From positions 1-64,000 of the IMG/VR virus record IMGVR_UViG_3300050121_000298: a stretch of DNA of 64,000 nt. One strand, 5' to 3'. Positions within the stretch are counted from its first letter, which is position 1. Each line of letters begins with the position of its first letter. Shown one piece after another: positions 43,152 through 53,901 of this stretch. This stretch comes from a virus. The position numbers and the translations under genes are program-made. The notes below the pieces were generated by a model. That model did no database searches and had not been told where the DNA came from. It saw only the letters and a program-made list of their open reading frames with translations.

Positions 43152-46100
43152 TTACTTTTTGCAGGTGAACGCTGCCTGTAACAATGAAGCTATGTCAGCA
43201 TTCATGTCATCAGATAAGTCGTCCTCTGTTATTAAGTTACCAAAATTTTCTGACTTTTCCTGCATAGTCTCTGTGTTTTTTATAAGATTCCCAAAATGTT
43301 CTACTATTTGGGTACTTGTAAGGTCAAAGGTTTCAGGTTCTATAGTCATTGTAGGTTCTTTGGGTTGATTCTCTATTTCCATGGTCACATTCTCTGGTTG
43401 AGAAAATAGATCAGGTTGTTCACCGTTTATCTCGGCAAGGAAATTCTTTAATACTTTCTTGTAACTTGCTGTCTTAGTGTATTGCTCTAGTGTATCGACT
43501 TTGGTTTTTGTGTTTTTATTAATATTGTAATCTATCTGAGCAAACCGTACTCTCATACGAAACTCACTATACAGGTTTAAGGGAATACCTTTATCTTTAA
43601 ACATCTTGAGTGCCGACTGAGTAAAATCCACGTTATCATTAAAGGCTTGTGCAATGTCATCAGCACGTTTTTTATCCTTATTAGTCAGTATCTCTGTTCC
43701 ATTTTCATCTCTGACAGTATATACCCCGTTCTCAGAGGTGACCTTAAACAAAGTGGCAGGTTTCTCCTCTGTAACAACCTCTGGTACTACTTCATGTTCG
43801 ATGGGTTCTCCCTGTAACAGGTCATGTAAGTCTTGGACATTCATAGTCTTTACAGAATCCGGAGTCCACAATTTCACTTCATCAGATATCTCAGGACTCA
43901 ATGTCTGTAAGTTATTGGTCATCCAGTTGGCAAACGTATCGAAGATCATACTGAAATTATCAGTAGTGCTTTCTCTTTGAGCCATTAAGGAAATAGCCAG
44001 TGCCATTACTTCCATCTTCAGATTAGGAGATCTGTCATGTGACCATCTATCAACATATTGTTGTATGATACTTCCTTCCGGATCATTCTTGATATCTTCA
44101 TAGATGCTGTTAAACAATACCTCATTGTTATTAAGTAGTTCTTTGACAAAGACATGTGGAAAAACACGTAAGAGAGTCATTCCGGGAATCAAGGTGCCTT
44201 TTTTAATGATGATTTTACCCTCTTTATCAAAGGTGGCTATCATCTTTGTCTCGTGTTTTACCAACTCTTCTTCTTCCCTTGTCGTGTCTTTGGTTTTAAG
44301 AGTACTAAATACCTCACGTCTATCTGACATGATCTTATCAAACTCTTCTGGTTCAAGGGTCTTTATCGTCATCCCGGGAAGAAGTACACCAAGGACATCC
44401 GTGATCGCTTTTTGGTCACGATCACGAGTCTCTTGGGATTTGCCATAGGTATCTAGCAGCCTTTTGGCTTGGGCATCGGCTTGGGCTTGTTCTTCTTTTG
44501 TTTTCTCATCTTGCGATAGATTAGTATTAAGAGGATTTTGTTCGGGTGTGTTCTTTAAAGTTTCGAGTTTATTCTTGTAGTCGTCATTGATATCGTCATA
44601 TACCTTCTGAATCTTGTTCAGTTCTGTCTTAAAGTCTTCAGATATCTTCTCCTTTACCATGTCTGTGAAGGTGAGAGAATTTTCAAGGGTTTTATCCCCG
44701 GCAGGAATTATGACAGGTTCATATCTGTTAGTAGTCTTGTTTAGTACAACTTGCCATGTGTACCCTTTCCATAGGGTAGGGTTTTGAGTGGCATCTATAA
44801 TAGCCTTTCTGTTACGAGAGTCTAGTGCATGTTGCGCGTCCAGTTCTGCTTTTTTTGCTGCAAACTCTTCTGACTTACGCCATTGTAGGACGTTAAGGGG
44901 TTGTACGGTAGTCCCAAGTGTATCTTGTTGGACTTCATCAGCAGTCTTACCCTGTAAAATACTGGCTTTTGTAATAGAAGTAGCATCAAAGGCATCAAAG
45001 GGTTCTTGAGGTACTTCTACGGGAATTACTTTTGTAGGTTCTACTACCGGTTCGGTGACTTTGGGTTCCTTACCTAGTTCCTTATCTGTTAACGCCGTAA
45101 TTTTTTCCTCTAATGAAGTAACCAGAGTAAGAGCATAATTGTGCATCTCCACTCCTTCAGTGTTACTTGTGAGTAAAGCATGCAGTTTTACAAATTCAGT
45201 AGAAGTAGTGATAAAGTTATAGACTCTGGCCCTGGCTTCATCTACCTTCTGAAGTATGTCATTATGGAAATCACTTTTCTCTTCTTCAGTGAGTTTCTCG
45301 TCGTTTAACTCATTCACACTTTGTAACATGAGTCTCAGATACAGTTCATCACTAAATGATCGTAAGATGTTTCCTGTCATTTGACCCAGTGAAGAACTGA
45401 GACTGGCCCTGAAATATCCATCGGCCATTCTCATATGAACCTTGAGGAAGTAGTCCGGATTAGAAAGCATCTCTACCGTATTCAAATGTTTCTTTGAGTC
45501 GTTACTTAAACGCATGTAGTCTACCACTTTACCGAAGTTCTCAGCAGAGATACTTCCAGGGATAGTCGTAGTCAGTCCGGCTTGTTTATTTTTCAGGTTA
45601 AGGATCTTGGTAAATAAATTAGCTACATCTTTATGATGCAAACCTTTTTCCAGTTCTGCATCGGTGATAGTCTTATTCGCTATTTTCTTTTTATCTGCCT
45701 TACCTACGTATACCCAGTCAGGTTGTCTCTCTTCACCTTTGGTGTTCTGCTCCATGACACCGGCATTCGTGTTATGCCACAGACTAATCCAGGTCTGAAG
45801 TGCTTCACGTTCTTGTTCTTTTCCTTTACGTTGTTCTATTAGTTGTTTCTTTGTCTCAGGGTCAGTAGTGTTATTGATCATAGTAGTCAGGTTACTGATT
45901 TCACTTTGTGCCTGACCTCTTTCAGCTTCAGTAACATGGACGTCAGTGAGTACCCGCATCGCATAATCACTACTTGCACCTAACTCTTTGACAGATACTA
46001 TTTCTCCCATCAGTTTCTTAGCACGTTCCCCAGTCATGTTCCCTTTGATATGACTCATAGCCATGATGTCAATAGCATCATACAAGGTCTGTTGTGCTAT

Positions 46101-48416
46101 CTTACTACGCATGAAGTCAGTACTGTCTTTAGGAAAGATATAGGGGTCTATGGTAGGACCGTATTTTCGTACCAATGCTTGATGTGTGTCTGAATAAGTC
46201 TCTACGTCCTCGGCTATTTTTTTGGTGAAGTTCTTTACTGTCTTATAGTCTGTCTTGGTGACATCTATTCCGGTAGCTTCTTTAAACTGGTCGTTGGTGA
46301 AGGTCTCTCCGGTTTGTTCTACGATGTTTTTAAAGGCATCAATAGAGTTAGATCGCATGGCATCTCTTACTGATTCAAGAAAACTATCTTCTTTAGCATT
46401 ATTGAATTGGTACGGATTACCTTGCTTTGCAGCTTCGGTCATGTCAACAGAGTTCTGTACCTGAGCGTTCATGTTACGGATATGTTCTGAAACGATACCA
46501 CGTGCGTTGACAGCGAAGTTATTCTTTCGATCAATCATACTGGTAAACTCTTCTTTGTCATGTCTCTCTGCTTCCTGAGTCCCGGAAATAGTAGTGTTTA
46601 CTTTTCCCATGATGTGTCCGAAGATGTGAGAAGGACCTGCTACCAGTCCACCTGTGAACGCTCCCATCAGGAATGTCTCCAGACCCATTTTACTATTCTG
46701 TTCTCCTGTAGCTTTAGCCATAGAGTCAGCTAGGTTAGCCGGTGCATTGAAATAGACTTTCTTATAGTAGTCTTCGGCACCAGACTGTACTATGTTCTGA
46801 AGTAACTCTTGTACACCTTCTGTAAACTCGAACTTAGTGGCTGTCTTAAACATCGACTTCCCCACTTCTTGCAAGGCTACTTTCTTACCGAACTTGTCAG
46901 CGATCTGACCCGCTATACCTGGTACTCCCCAAAAACCTTTTGCGAAGTGACCTGTTGTCATACCGGCACGCTGTACAATATGTTCAAGACTCTCGGCTGC
47001 TTCATCCATGACCATCTCACGGACAATTTTATTGGTAGGGACGAACTTGCTAAACATGTTACCAAACTGTATCTTATTCATGGTGAGTAACATGCCCACG
47101 TTAACATTAAAATCCAATGAAGAGGCTTTCATAGAAGCCTCTCTTATCTTAGCCATATCTTCTACATCAGCAGCTCGTCCATTCTGATCTTCAAAGTCTT
47201 TAACTAAAGCACTATGCGTTTCACCATAGGCAGTCACTCCTTCAAAGGCAGCTTCCGAGACAGCAAGTGTCATCTCCTGAAGGCCGCGACGGAATCCACC
47301 AAAGCCTATGTTTGCAATCTGCATGGCACTTGCGCCAGCCTCCCCTGCTCTGGCCATCTCTCTCCCGGATTGAAGTAAGTCTCCGGCGACAGGGATCTGT
47401 TCTGCTCCCGCTAATATTTTATTCCAAAGACCTTCAGCTTTACTTATCTCTGAGAGATTAAGACCTATAGCACGCTGTGTGTCCGCCACTGTCTTTCTGG
47501 CGAAGTCATTGAGTCTACTTAACTTGGAAGCATCTTTCGCCATATCTGCAGCATTCACTCCCGTTTTAGCAGCTTGGTCTGCGGCAACCTGTTCTACAGT
47601 CTTTGCAGCATCCTCAGTGGCTACCTTACCCGCAGTCTCAGCAGCAGTCTCTACGCCACTCTTTGCTACTTGTTCGGCAGCAATCTCTGCAGCAGTCTTT
47701 GTGCCTACTTTTGCGGCCACACTAGCGCCTTTCGATAGGGCAGAGACACCTTCACCTATGCCCAGGGTGACTACTGTCTCTAGTGCCATCTCAGCCATCG
47801 TACCCAAAGAGAAACCGGCATTGGCAACGAAGTCTTTGGCGAAACGTTTGTTAAAGAAGGCGTCGTCTTGTTCCTTTGTCTGAAAGACGTTGGTTTTATT
47901 TGCGTTGTCAAGATCACTATAGTATTGTTTCATCCTGTCATCTTCCTCCATGTTGATGCCATAGGCACCCATAGTGGCGATGGATCGTAAGAGTCTCCCA
48001 GTAGAGTAAGCTCCTTGCATGAAAGAGTTGGTGAACTTATACCCAAAGTCTTGAAAGGTCTTGTCTATGACTCTTCCCCAGGTGTCTGCTTTAGCAAACC
48101 TATCATTGTTACCTGGATCATTCGGGTCGAACCCTTCAGGAGTGTAGTTTTTCTGACTGGTGTATGAAGCTATGTTATCGGCATTAAAAGGTTTCTTGCC
48201 AGAACTGGCTGCATCTACTTGACTTAGACTTTTTTGTGTGTCTTCTCTGAAAGCAGTGAAGGCATCAGCTAAAGGATCTGCCTGATAGGATGAATGTTTT
48301 ACCGGAGGTATATCCGGAGGAGTCTGAGAACTATCAGAAGACGATGGAGTATCCGGTATTGACGAATTATCCGAAGGAGTATTAAATAAATCTGAGAAAC
48401 CTAAGTCATCAGCCAT
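43152..48416 (-). CDS. Giant cargo protein, Ala-rich
   Basis: The 1754-residue protein lies directly upstream of the RNA polymerase gene and is read with it. The first 60 residues are a Ser/Pro/Asp-rich linker. Residues about 100-400 hold helical segments with a long Ala/Glu/Val/Thr tract (about 215-295, AAEIAAEQVAKSGVETAAE) that can form amphipathic or membrane-active helices. The remainder is charged and helical. This resembles the cargo proteins stored in crAss-like capsids and released through the tail. The C-terminus ends in FTCKK, close to the CK end of the polymerase. No enzymatic motif is visible. Confidence 0.75.
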   Translation of the reverse strand: MADDLGFSDLFNTPSDNSSIPDTPSSSDSSQTPPDIPPVKHSSYQADPLADAFTAFREDTQKSLSQVDAASSGKKPFNADNIASYTSQKNYTPEGFDPNDPGNNDRFAKADTWGRVIDKTFQDFGYKFTNSFMQGAYSTGRLLRSIATMGAYGINMEEDDRMKQYYSDLDNANKTNVFQTKEQDDAFFNKRFAKDFVANAGFSLGTMAEMALETVVTLGIGEGVSALSKGASVAAKVGTKTAAEIAAEQVAKSGVETAAETAGKVATEDAAKTVEQVAADQAAKTGVNAADMAKDASKLSRLNDFARKTVADTQRAIGLNLSEISKAEGLWNKILAGAEQIPVAGDLLQSGREMARAGEAGASAMQIANIGFGGFRRGLQEMTLAVSEAAFEGVTAYGETHSALVKDFEDQNGRAADVEDMAKIREASMKASSLDFNVNVGMLLTMNKIQFGNMFSKFVPTNKIVREMVMDEAAESLEHIVQRAGMTTGHFAKGFWGVPGIAGQIADKFGKKVALQEVGKSMFKTATKFEFTEGVQELLQNIVQSGAEDYYKKVYFNAPANLADSMAKATGEQNSKMGLETFLMGAFTGGLVAGPSHIFGHIMGKVNTTISGTQEAERHDKEEFTSMIDRKNNFAVNARGIVSEHIRNMNAQVQNSVDMTEAAKQGNPYQFNNAKEDSFLESVRDAMRSNSIDAFKNIVEQTGETFTNDQFKEATGIDVTKTDYKTVKNFTKKIAEDVETYSDTHQALVRKYGPTIDPYIFPKDSTDFMRSKIAQQTLYDAIDIMAMSHIKGNMTGERAKKLMGEIVSVKELGASSDYAMRVLTDVHVTEAERGQAQSEISNLTTMINNTTDPETKKQLIEQRKGKEQEREALQTWISLWHNTNAGVMEQNTKGEERQPDWVYVGKADKKKIANKTITDAELEKGLHHKDVANLFTKILNLKNKQAGLTTTIPGSISAENFGKVVDYMRLSNDSKKHLNTVEMLSNPDYFLKVHMRMADGYFRASLSSSLGQMTGNILRSFSDELYLRLMLQSVNELNDEKLTEEEKSDFHNDILQKVDEARARVYNFITTSTEFVKLHALLTSNTEGVEMHNYALTLVTSLEEKITALTDKELGKEPKVTEPVVEPTKVIPVEVPQEPFDAFDATSITKASILQGKTADEVQQDTLGTTVQPLNVLQWRKSEEFAAKKAELDAQHALDSRNRKAIIDATQNPTLWKGYTWQVVLNKTTNRYEPVIIPAGDKTLENSLTFTDMVKEKISEDFKTELNKIQKVYDDINDDYKNKLETLKNTPEQNPLNTNLSQDEKTKEEQAQADAQAKRLLDTYGKSQETRDRDQKAITDVLGVLLPGMTIKTLEPEEFDKIMSDRREVFSTLKTKDTTREEEELVKHETKMIATFDKEGKIIIKKGTLIPGMTLLRVFPHVFVKELLNNNEVLFNSIYEDIKNDPEGSIIQQYVDRWSHDRSPNLKMEVMALAISLMAQRESTTDNFSMIFDTFANWMTNNLQTLSPEISDEVKLWTPDSVKTMNVQDLHDLLQGEPIEHEVVPEVVTEEKPATLFKVTSENGVYTVRDENGTEILTNKDKKRADDIAQAFNDNVDFTQSALKMFKDKGIPLNLYSEFRMRVRFAQIDYNINKNTKTKVDTLEQYTKTASYKKVLKNFLAEINGEQPDLFSQPENVTMEIENQPKEPTMTIEPETFDLTSTQIVEHFGNLIKNTETMQEKSENFGNLITEDDLSDDMNADIASLLQAAFTCKK

Positions 48417-48442
48417 AAAACAAGTATTTTAGTAGGATTATC

Positions 48443-51061
48443 TTATTGATTATTAGCAACTCTATCGTGTAGTGCCGTTAATTTTTGTTCAAGTTCACGT
48501 AAGGTATCTCTGTTAATATTGGTAATCGCAAATGACTCTTCCCCCGGAACATCTTTTCCGTTTTTATTTCTATAGGTATAGTTTATGGTCATTCCAGATC
48601 CTCCTATACTTCTTGATATAGAACCACGAAGTCCCATTGCATCATTCCATTCTTTAGGAAAAGAGACATCGGCATTAGGATTATGTACAAAAGGTTCCAA
48701 CATGTTTAGACTGTGAGGAGCAAAGGTGTTTTTCTGAATAATACCTTTCATGTCAGGTGCTATAGTCTGCATCTTATCATAAGGCATCGTCACTGTTACC
48801 ACCTGTTGTGATAACTTTTTATTTACAGAGAGTTTTCCAAAAGACTTACTTCGGGGATCCATCTTGAAAGTTGCTGTTATAGAGTTTGTAGTAGGGTTAA
48901 AACTCATTGTAGCGTTGTTACCATATAATTCAGCAAGAGCTTCGGGGTTAAGGTCCTGATAACTGAGAACATTACTCTTACCATCTACGGTCATAGTGGT
49001 GTGATTATTACCATTTAGCATTTCTCTCATCTGACTACCCGAGATGTTACTTTTAGAAACAACATCACCTGATTGTGACGTCTGATCCTGATAGGTCTGA
49101 GAAGATAAGATATTCATCTGTTTCTTTTGATCAGTAGAGAGTTCTGATGTTAAAGAATAAGTCTTCTTACCATCTATAGTCCCTGCGTATGACACCTGAT
49201 CAGATTTAATGATACCACTCTCCAAGGCACTTCCGATAACACGTTGCTGATCAGAAAAAGCTGCATAGTTCTCATTCATGGCACCTTTTATGGCAGCTAT
49301 TTTGTTGTAGTAGTCCTTTGACATAGGACCAGAGACACCACCGGGTAGTCTCTTCTGCATATCGTTATAGTGGTGAAGCATGGCTAAAGAAATACCATAT
49401 AGGGTCATAGAGGCCATCTCTTTACTCTGAGGTATTTCTGACTTATTACCACTATTGATGTTCTTGTTTAACTCTTCCAATAAGGTCATGTCATTTGCCG
49501 TATATTTTACGGTCTCTCCATTGGCATGACTGTTGAGTTTGTTAATCAAAGAATTATAATGACCAGCTGTATTAGGAAATACTGCGTTAGCGATACCTCC
49601 TGGATTAATAATCTTACCCGAAGAGTCTTTAGTCTGAGACTCCCAGGTATTAGATACTACATCACTACGAGAACTTTTCTGAAGATTCTCCGTCACATCA
49701 TTAGCATACAACCGCTGTGTAGGTGTATTGATACCTGTAACCGTATTTGAGGGTCCTTTATCTTTACCTTCTACACGAAGCGTTTCGAGATCATACTGAT
49801 GCTTTGTGAAGTCACGTTTGTCATCAATAGCAGCCTGTTGATTCATCTTTCTGGACTCTATGCCGGCAGAGATATTGAGACGTTGTATCTGATATTGGTT
49901 CTCTATTTTCTTTAATCCATACTCATCGTCTTTGATATCGGTACTGGCTGTGTCCATGGCACGATTTGTCCCCCATGCAGAGGCTGTACTTTTCTTAACC
50001 TGTTCAAAAAGTCTGGAAGGAATATTTAGTCCAAACACTTGTGAAGGAGTGTTTATATTTGTGACAGTCTGAGTCTTTAACTTGGCTAGATAGTCACCAT
50101 ACAGACCTAACTGTGTAGTATAGGCGTCATGCGCCTGTTGTATAGATACTTTATCTTTCGGTATTCCATTATGATAATTTTTCATAAGGGCAGCATCGGC
50201 AGTAGTGAGACTGGTGATTTCTTTCTGCGTATTGGCTACTTCGTTTAATGTCTCGTCGATGGTACTTTTCTTTTCATTATCACCTAGACTAGTTATAGCC
50301 TGATCACGAGAGAGCCCTGTTTCCATAACACCTCTGATCATCTTTTCAGACCTCACATCTGCCATGACCTGAAATTGCTTATCAAAACGAGTACCCATAG
50401 CATTAGCAGCCCAACTACTAAATGCAGGGACAGCCAGTTTACCATTAGTTTGTTTTAAGATATACATTCCATTACTGGAAGAATTCTCAATCTTAAGACC
50501 ATCGGCATTAGCTGCTTTATCCAGATAGGCATGTACATCTTCAAAGGGAACAAATTCATGAGGACTTACTCTTAAGATAGACCTGTCACCACGTTTTGCA
50601 TCCCGCATCTGTGCCCTACCCATCTGAATATACTCCTGTGAGACAGGACTAGCCAAGGCACGTTTGTCGGCATCAGGACTGGAAGCATAACTGTCATATT
50701 CCTGTTGTGCCTGGTCATGTGCTTTGGTCACCTGCATGTCACGCATCATCTCTTTGTCTTGTAACAGAGGATTGAACATATCGTGAGCATATTGTACGTT
50801 CTCAGACCGGGAGAGATCCATAGTGCTTAAAGACTTCAAGTCACCGTTGATCTTGTTAAAGGCACCCTTTCTGAATTCAGCATTGCCGGTGTTCTCGATA
50901 CGGGAATTGAGAAGCGAACTATTCAGAGAGTTCATGGCTTCAAAACCACGATCATACTGATTCTGTCTATTACTTAAAGCCTTAGATAGAAAAGAGTAAT
51001 CAGGAGAGAACTCTGGTTGATTGGGGAAATTATCTGTGATGCCTGGTTGATATGTTGCCAT
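48443..51061 (-). CDS. crAss-like cargo/structural protein
   Basis: The 872-residue protein begins ATYQPGITDNFPNQPEFSPDY and continues with a helical region rich in Asn, Gln, Asp and Ser (NRQNQYDRGFEAMNSLNSS). These openings are typical of a conserved family in the crAss-like late block, sited between the polymerase-linked cargo genes and the tail genes. The C-terminal quarter is beta-rich (MTVDGKSNVLSYQD onward). No catalytic motif is seen. A virion internal protein is the best inference. It starts two bases after the stop of the preceding gene. Confidence 0.7.
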   Translation of the reverse strand: MATYQPGITDNFPNQPEFSPDYSFLSKALSNRQNQYDRGFEAMNSLNSSLLNSRIENTGNAEFRKGAFNKINGDLKSLSTMDLSRSENVQYAHDMFNPLLQDKEMMRDMQVTKAHDQAQQEYDSYASSPDADKRALASPVSQEYIQMGRAQMRDAKRGDRSILRVSPHEFVPFEDVHAYLDKAANADGLKIENSSSNGMYILKQTNGKLAVPAFSSWAANAMGTRFDKQFQVMADVRSEKMIRGVMETGLSRDQAITSLGDNEKKSTIDETLNEVANTQKEITSLTTADAALMKNYHNGIPKDKVSIQQAHDAYTTQLGLYGDYLAKLKTQTVTNINTPSQVFGLNIPSRLFEQVKKSTASAWGTNRAMDTASTDIKDDEYGLKKIENQYQIQRLNISAGIESRKMNQQAAIDDKRDFTKHQYDLETLRVEGKDKGPSNTVTGINTPTQRLYANDVTENLQKSSRSDVVSNTWESQTKDSSGKIINPGGIANAVFPNTAGHYNSLINKLNSHANGETVKYTANDMTLLEELNKNINSGNKSEIPQSKEMASMTLYGISLAMLHHYNDMQKRLPGGVSGPMSKDYYNKIAAIKGAMNENYAAFSDQQRVIGSALESGIIKSDQVSYAGTIDGKKTYSLTSELSTDQKKQMNILSSQTYQDQTSQSGDVVSKSNISGSQMREMLNGNNHTTMTVDGKSNVLSYQDLNPEALAELYGNNATMSFNPTTNSITATFKMDPRSKSFGKLSVNKKLSQQVVTVTMPYDKMQTIAPDMKGIIQKNTFAPHSLNMLEPFVHNPNADVSFPKEWNDAMGLRGSISRSIGGSGMTINYTYRNKNGKDVPGEESFAITNINRDTLRELEQKLTALHDRVANNQ

Positions 51062-51063
51062 GA

Positions 51064-53820
51064 TTAGTCTCCATTATTTATTAGTCCTCTTGCGAACATC
51101 GCTCTCATTGTCTCTGGATCTTGCATATCCTTGGTAACACCTTGATTTTTTAGCACTCCCAAACCAAAGTTTATCAGTCCTTTACTTATATCATCTGTAG
51201 TAGCTCCTTGTTCTCTCCACATCTTTGTCAAAATAGGATTCATGTTTTTGATATAAGCATAAGGATCTCCTCCTTGTGAACCAGACGATTCATATGAATT
51301 TCCCATGATTTTACCTTTACCAGTAAATCCAATCTCGCCAGTCATCCTGTCTACATTGATCTGAGGGGTAACAGACTCTAACCAATCGGTCTTCATCTTG
51401 TTGTTTACACCATCCATCCAGTTCTTTAGGTTACGATTTTTAAGTGTCTCCTGTGCATTATCGGTCTGTTGGTTAAGTACGGCCATCTCATCATCGTATC
51501 GTTTACGCAACTCCACATTACGAGAAGTACCCTGTTCAGAGAGTTGTGCATTAGTTCCATTTACCTGATTGACGATGCCTACATTGGCATTTTCTACACT
51601 GGCAATGTCGTTACTTACCTGAGAAGCCGTCTGTCCTGCCACTGCGGAGAGAGTACCACGTGCGGCCTGGCCATCATAACCATTCATTACGGCATCAGTC
51701 TCTTTGTTGTATTGTTCTTGCTGTGCAGCTATTCGCCTTGAAGGGTCAAGTAATGAATAATCTTCTTGTGTGATAGGAAGTTGATAAAGAGAAGGTTCGT
51801 ACTTGTGAACTCTGTCGGTAAGACCTACAGCAGTCTTGGCCACATCTTGTGCCCACCATCCACCACCATGAATATTATCATTCTGCACCGGTGCAACACT
51901 CTTTGGTTCTACTACAGTTTTATCTACGGTAGGAGTTACAGTGTCCTTTATAGGAACTACCGGTACATCACCTGGTTTATTAAAACTAGGTGCTGCATAA
52001 GTGTACTGTCCAAACTTGCCATCATGAGCGTATGCCGAATGAACATCCCCTGTAAAATACTTTTTACCGGTTACTGCTTGAGCCCTGGCATCTATTTTAT
52101 CCTGAAACCAATTAGTAGCATTACCGGATGTTGAAGGATTTTTTATGTCTTTTATAAAGGCATTGATACCTATACCGGAAGCAGATTTATATTCTTTATT
52201 GATCCAGTCCCCATGACGACGGGCAAAGTCTCCAAAATTAAGAGTGTTCTTGTCAGAGGTATAATAACCAGTTCCATTCTGATGTTGATCTCCAAAGGTC
52301 TTAAAGTCAGAAGTGGTATTCATATCAGTATACCCTGCTTCTTTTTGTTTCCTAAGATACTCCTGACTATCAGGATTTCCCGTTTGAGTAAACGGTCCAC
52401 CACCAGCAAATTCTTGTATATCACCTCCTAATTCTTTTTGTCCCACGACTATATATTTATTATAGTCTTCATTATCTACAGGTTGGGTAGTAGAAGGAGT
52501 AACAGTAGTATTCTGCGCATTTACAGTGACAGGACGTGATTGAGTATTTTGTTGACCAGATACGGATTGTTTCTGTTGTACTGGTGCACTTGTACCATAT
52601 TTTTCGGTATCATTAATCCAAGAAGTATGAAAAGTACCATTAGGATCACCATCTCTCATGGTTTTAATATTCTTTGGATCTAATTGACTTTTCTTACCTG
52701 TAGAATCACTAACCAATATTTGACCTGTGTTATCATAGTTTGTAGATAACACTAAATATTTCTGATCAGCATATGTCAGTTTATCTTTTGGTTTTAAAGT
52801 CATATCAGAAATCCTAATAGGTTGTTCCGAAGGATTATATGTAGTATAATTTACTGCTTCCTTACCTGGAGCTGCCTGATCTCCAACTAAACCATAACCT
52901 GATCTGGCTGGAATGTATGCCCTTTCTTCTTTCCTTGATACACTTTTATTGTTTAACAAACTATTCCATTCATCTACAGTAAAACTATTATGGTCAGAGG
53001 TTTCGATAATACTTTTGTTTCCATTTATCAAACCTAGTTTGTTTATTCTTGAAATAGTTACAGGTTTTCCGTTAGCGTAGATAACTGTTCCAACTGAAGG
53101 AAATGGAGACTTTCCTTGAGAACTTCCTACTTGTGTAGGACTCTGTGGAGTACCTGTTTGATTTATCTTACCTGTAGGAGGATCATTGGGATTGCCACCT
53201 TCTCCAAATTTAATGAGTCCTCCGAGTGCAGCCTGTTCCATGTCATCAGGAGAGGCCGACTGTGCAATGGCAGGAGTACCATTAGGATATCCCTTCATGC
53301 TTTCTTGATAGTCAGCCAGTTCGGCAAGTTTCTTCGTGTTGTTATCGAGCATCAACTGAGCCGTGCGTTTTGCTATCGGGTCAGCATTAGGGTCTTTTAA
53401 TATCTCTATGTGTGAGTTGATGTCATATTGTTTTGCGAGTTCTGCTGGAGTGAGTCCTTTTTTAGAGGTTCCTTTACCGAAATGTTCTAGTACCGCTTTG
53501 TCTGTGATCAAAAGGTTATTAGGTCCTTTCTCTTTATCAGAGAAAATAAAAGATCCTTTTGGAGCTGCAAGTGGAGTACCACCTTGAGCGTGTTTCTCTC
53601 CACCGATAGAGAAGTGATCCATATAGCCGTCATTGTTGTAGTCGCCTATGATAGACTCCCCTTTCTCTGCTTCTATGGTAGCCTGATCACGGGGGACTGC
53701 ACTAATGCTTTGTCCCACGTTTCCAGTGTCTTGAGTATCTGGTCTAGTACTCTTGTTATATAAAGAGTAGCCGTTCTGACTACCAAAAGAGGGTGCTGCT
53801 TTTTTAATACGTACCTTCAT
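51064..53820 (-). CDS. crAss-like cargo/structural protein with EF-hand-like loop
   Basis: The 918-residue protein opens MKVRIKKAAPSFGSQNGYS, an opening shared by a conserved crAss-like family. At about residues 55-66 it has GDYNNDGYMDHF, a D-x-N-x-D-G-x-x-D loop of the calcium-binding type. A conserved GGEKHAQGGTPL, then PKGSFIFSDKEKG, follows. The middle has Gln/Thr/Ser/Pro-rich linkers, and the C-terminal third is helical. The family is found with virion-associated cargo genes. Function in the particle is unknown; a role in packing the polymerase or in the ejection channel is possible. An 81-base gap to the upstream gene may hold a promoter, but no good box is seen. Confidence 0.72.
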   Translation of the reverse strand: MKVRIKKAAPSFGSQNGYSLYNKSTRPDTQDTGNVGQSISAVPRDQATIEAEKGESIIGDYNNDGYMDHFSIGGEKHAQGGTPLAAPKGSFIFSDKEKGPNNLLITDKAVLEHFGKGTSKKGLTPAELAKQYDINSHIEILKDPNADPIAKRTAQLMLDNNTKKLAELADYQESMKGYPNGTPAIAQSASPDDMEQAALGGLIKFGEGGNPNDPPTGKINQTGTPQSPTQVGSSQGKSPFPSVGTVIYANGKPVTISRINKLGLINGNKSIIETSDHNSFTVDEWNSLLNNKSVSRKEERAYIPARSGYGLVGDQAAPGKEAVNYTTYNPSEQPIRISDMTLKPKDKLTYADQKYLVLSTNYDNTGQILVSDSTGKKSQLDPKNIKTMRDGDPNGTFHTSWINDTEKYGTSAPVQQKQSVSGQQNTQSRPVTVNAQNTTVTPSTTQPVDNEDYNKYIVVGQKELGGDIQEFAGGGPFTQTGNPDSQEYLRKQKEAGYTDMNTTSDFKTFGDQHQNGTGYYTSDKNTLNFGDFARRHGDWINKEYKSASGIGINAFIKDIKNPSTSGNATNWFQDKIDARAQAVTGKKYFTGDVHSAYAHDGKFGQYTYAAPSFNKPGDVPVVPIKDTVTPTVDKTVVEPKSVAPVQNDNIHGGGWWAQDVAKTAVGLTDRVHKYEPSLYQLPITQEDYSLLDPSRRIAAQQEQYNKETDAVMNGYDGQAARGTLSAVAGQTASQVSNDIASVENANVGIVNQVNGTNAQLSEQGTSRNVELRKRYDDEMAVLNQQTDNAQETLKNRNLKNWMDGVNNKMKTDWLESVTPQINVDRMTGEIGFTGKGKIMGNSYESSGSQGGDPYAYIKNMNPILTKMWREQGATTDDISKGLINFGLGVLKNQGVTKDMQDPETMRAMFARGLINNGD

Positions 53821-53901
53821 AACTTTCTAAAGGTTAAATGTTACAAGTCTATAGTTATAGAGTTTCCCCTACTTAAATTTACAAAATTTATTTGATATTA
53901 C

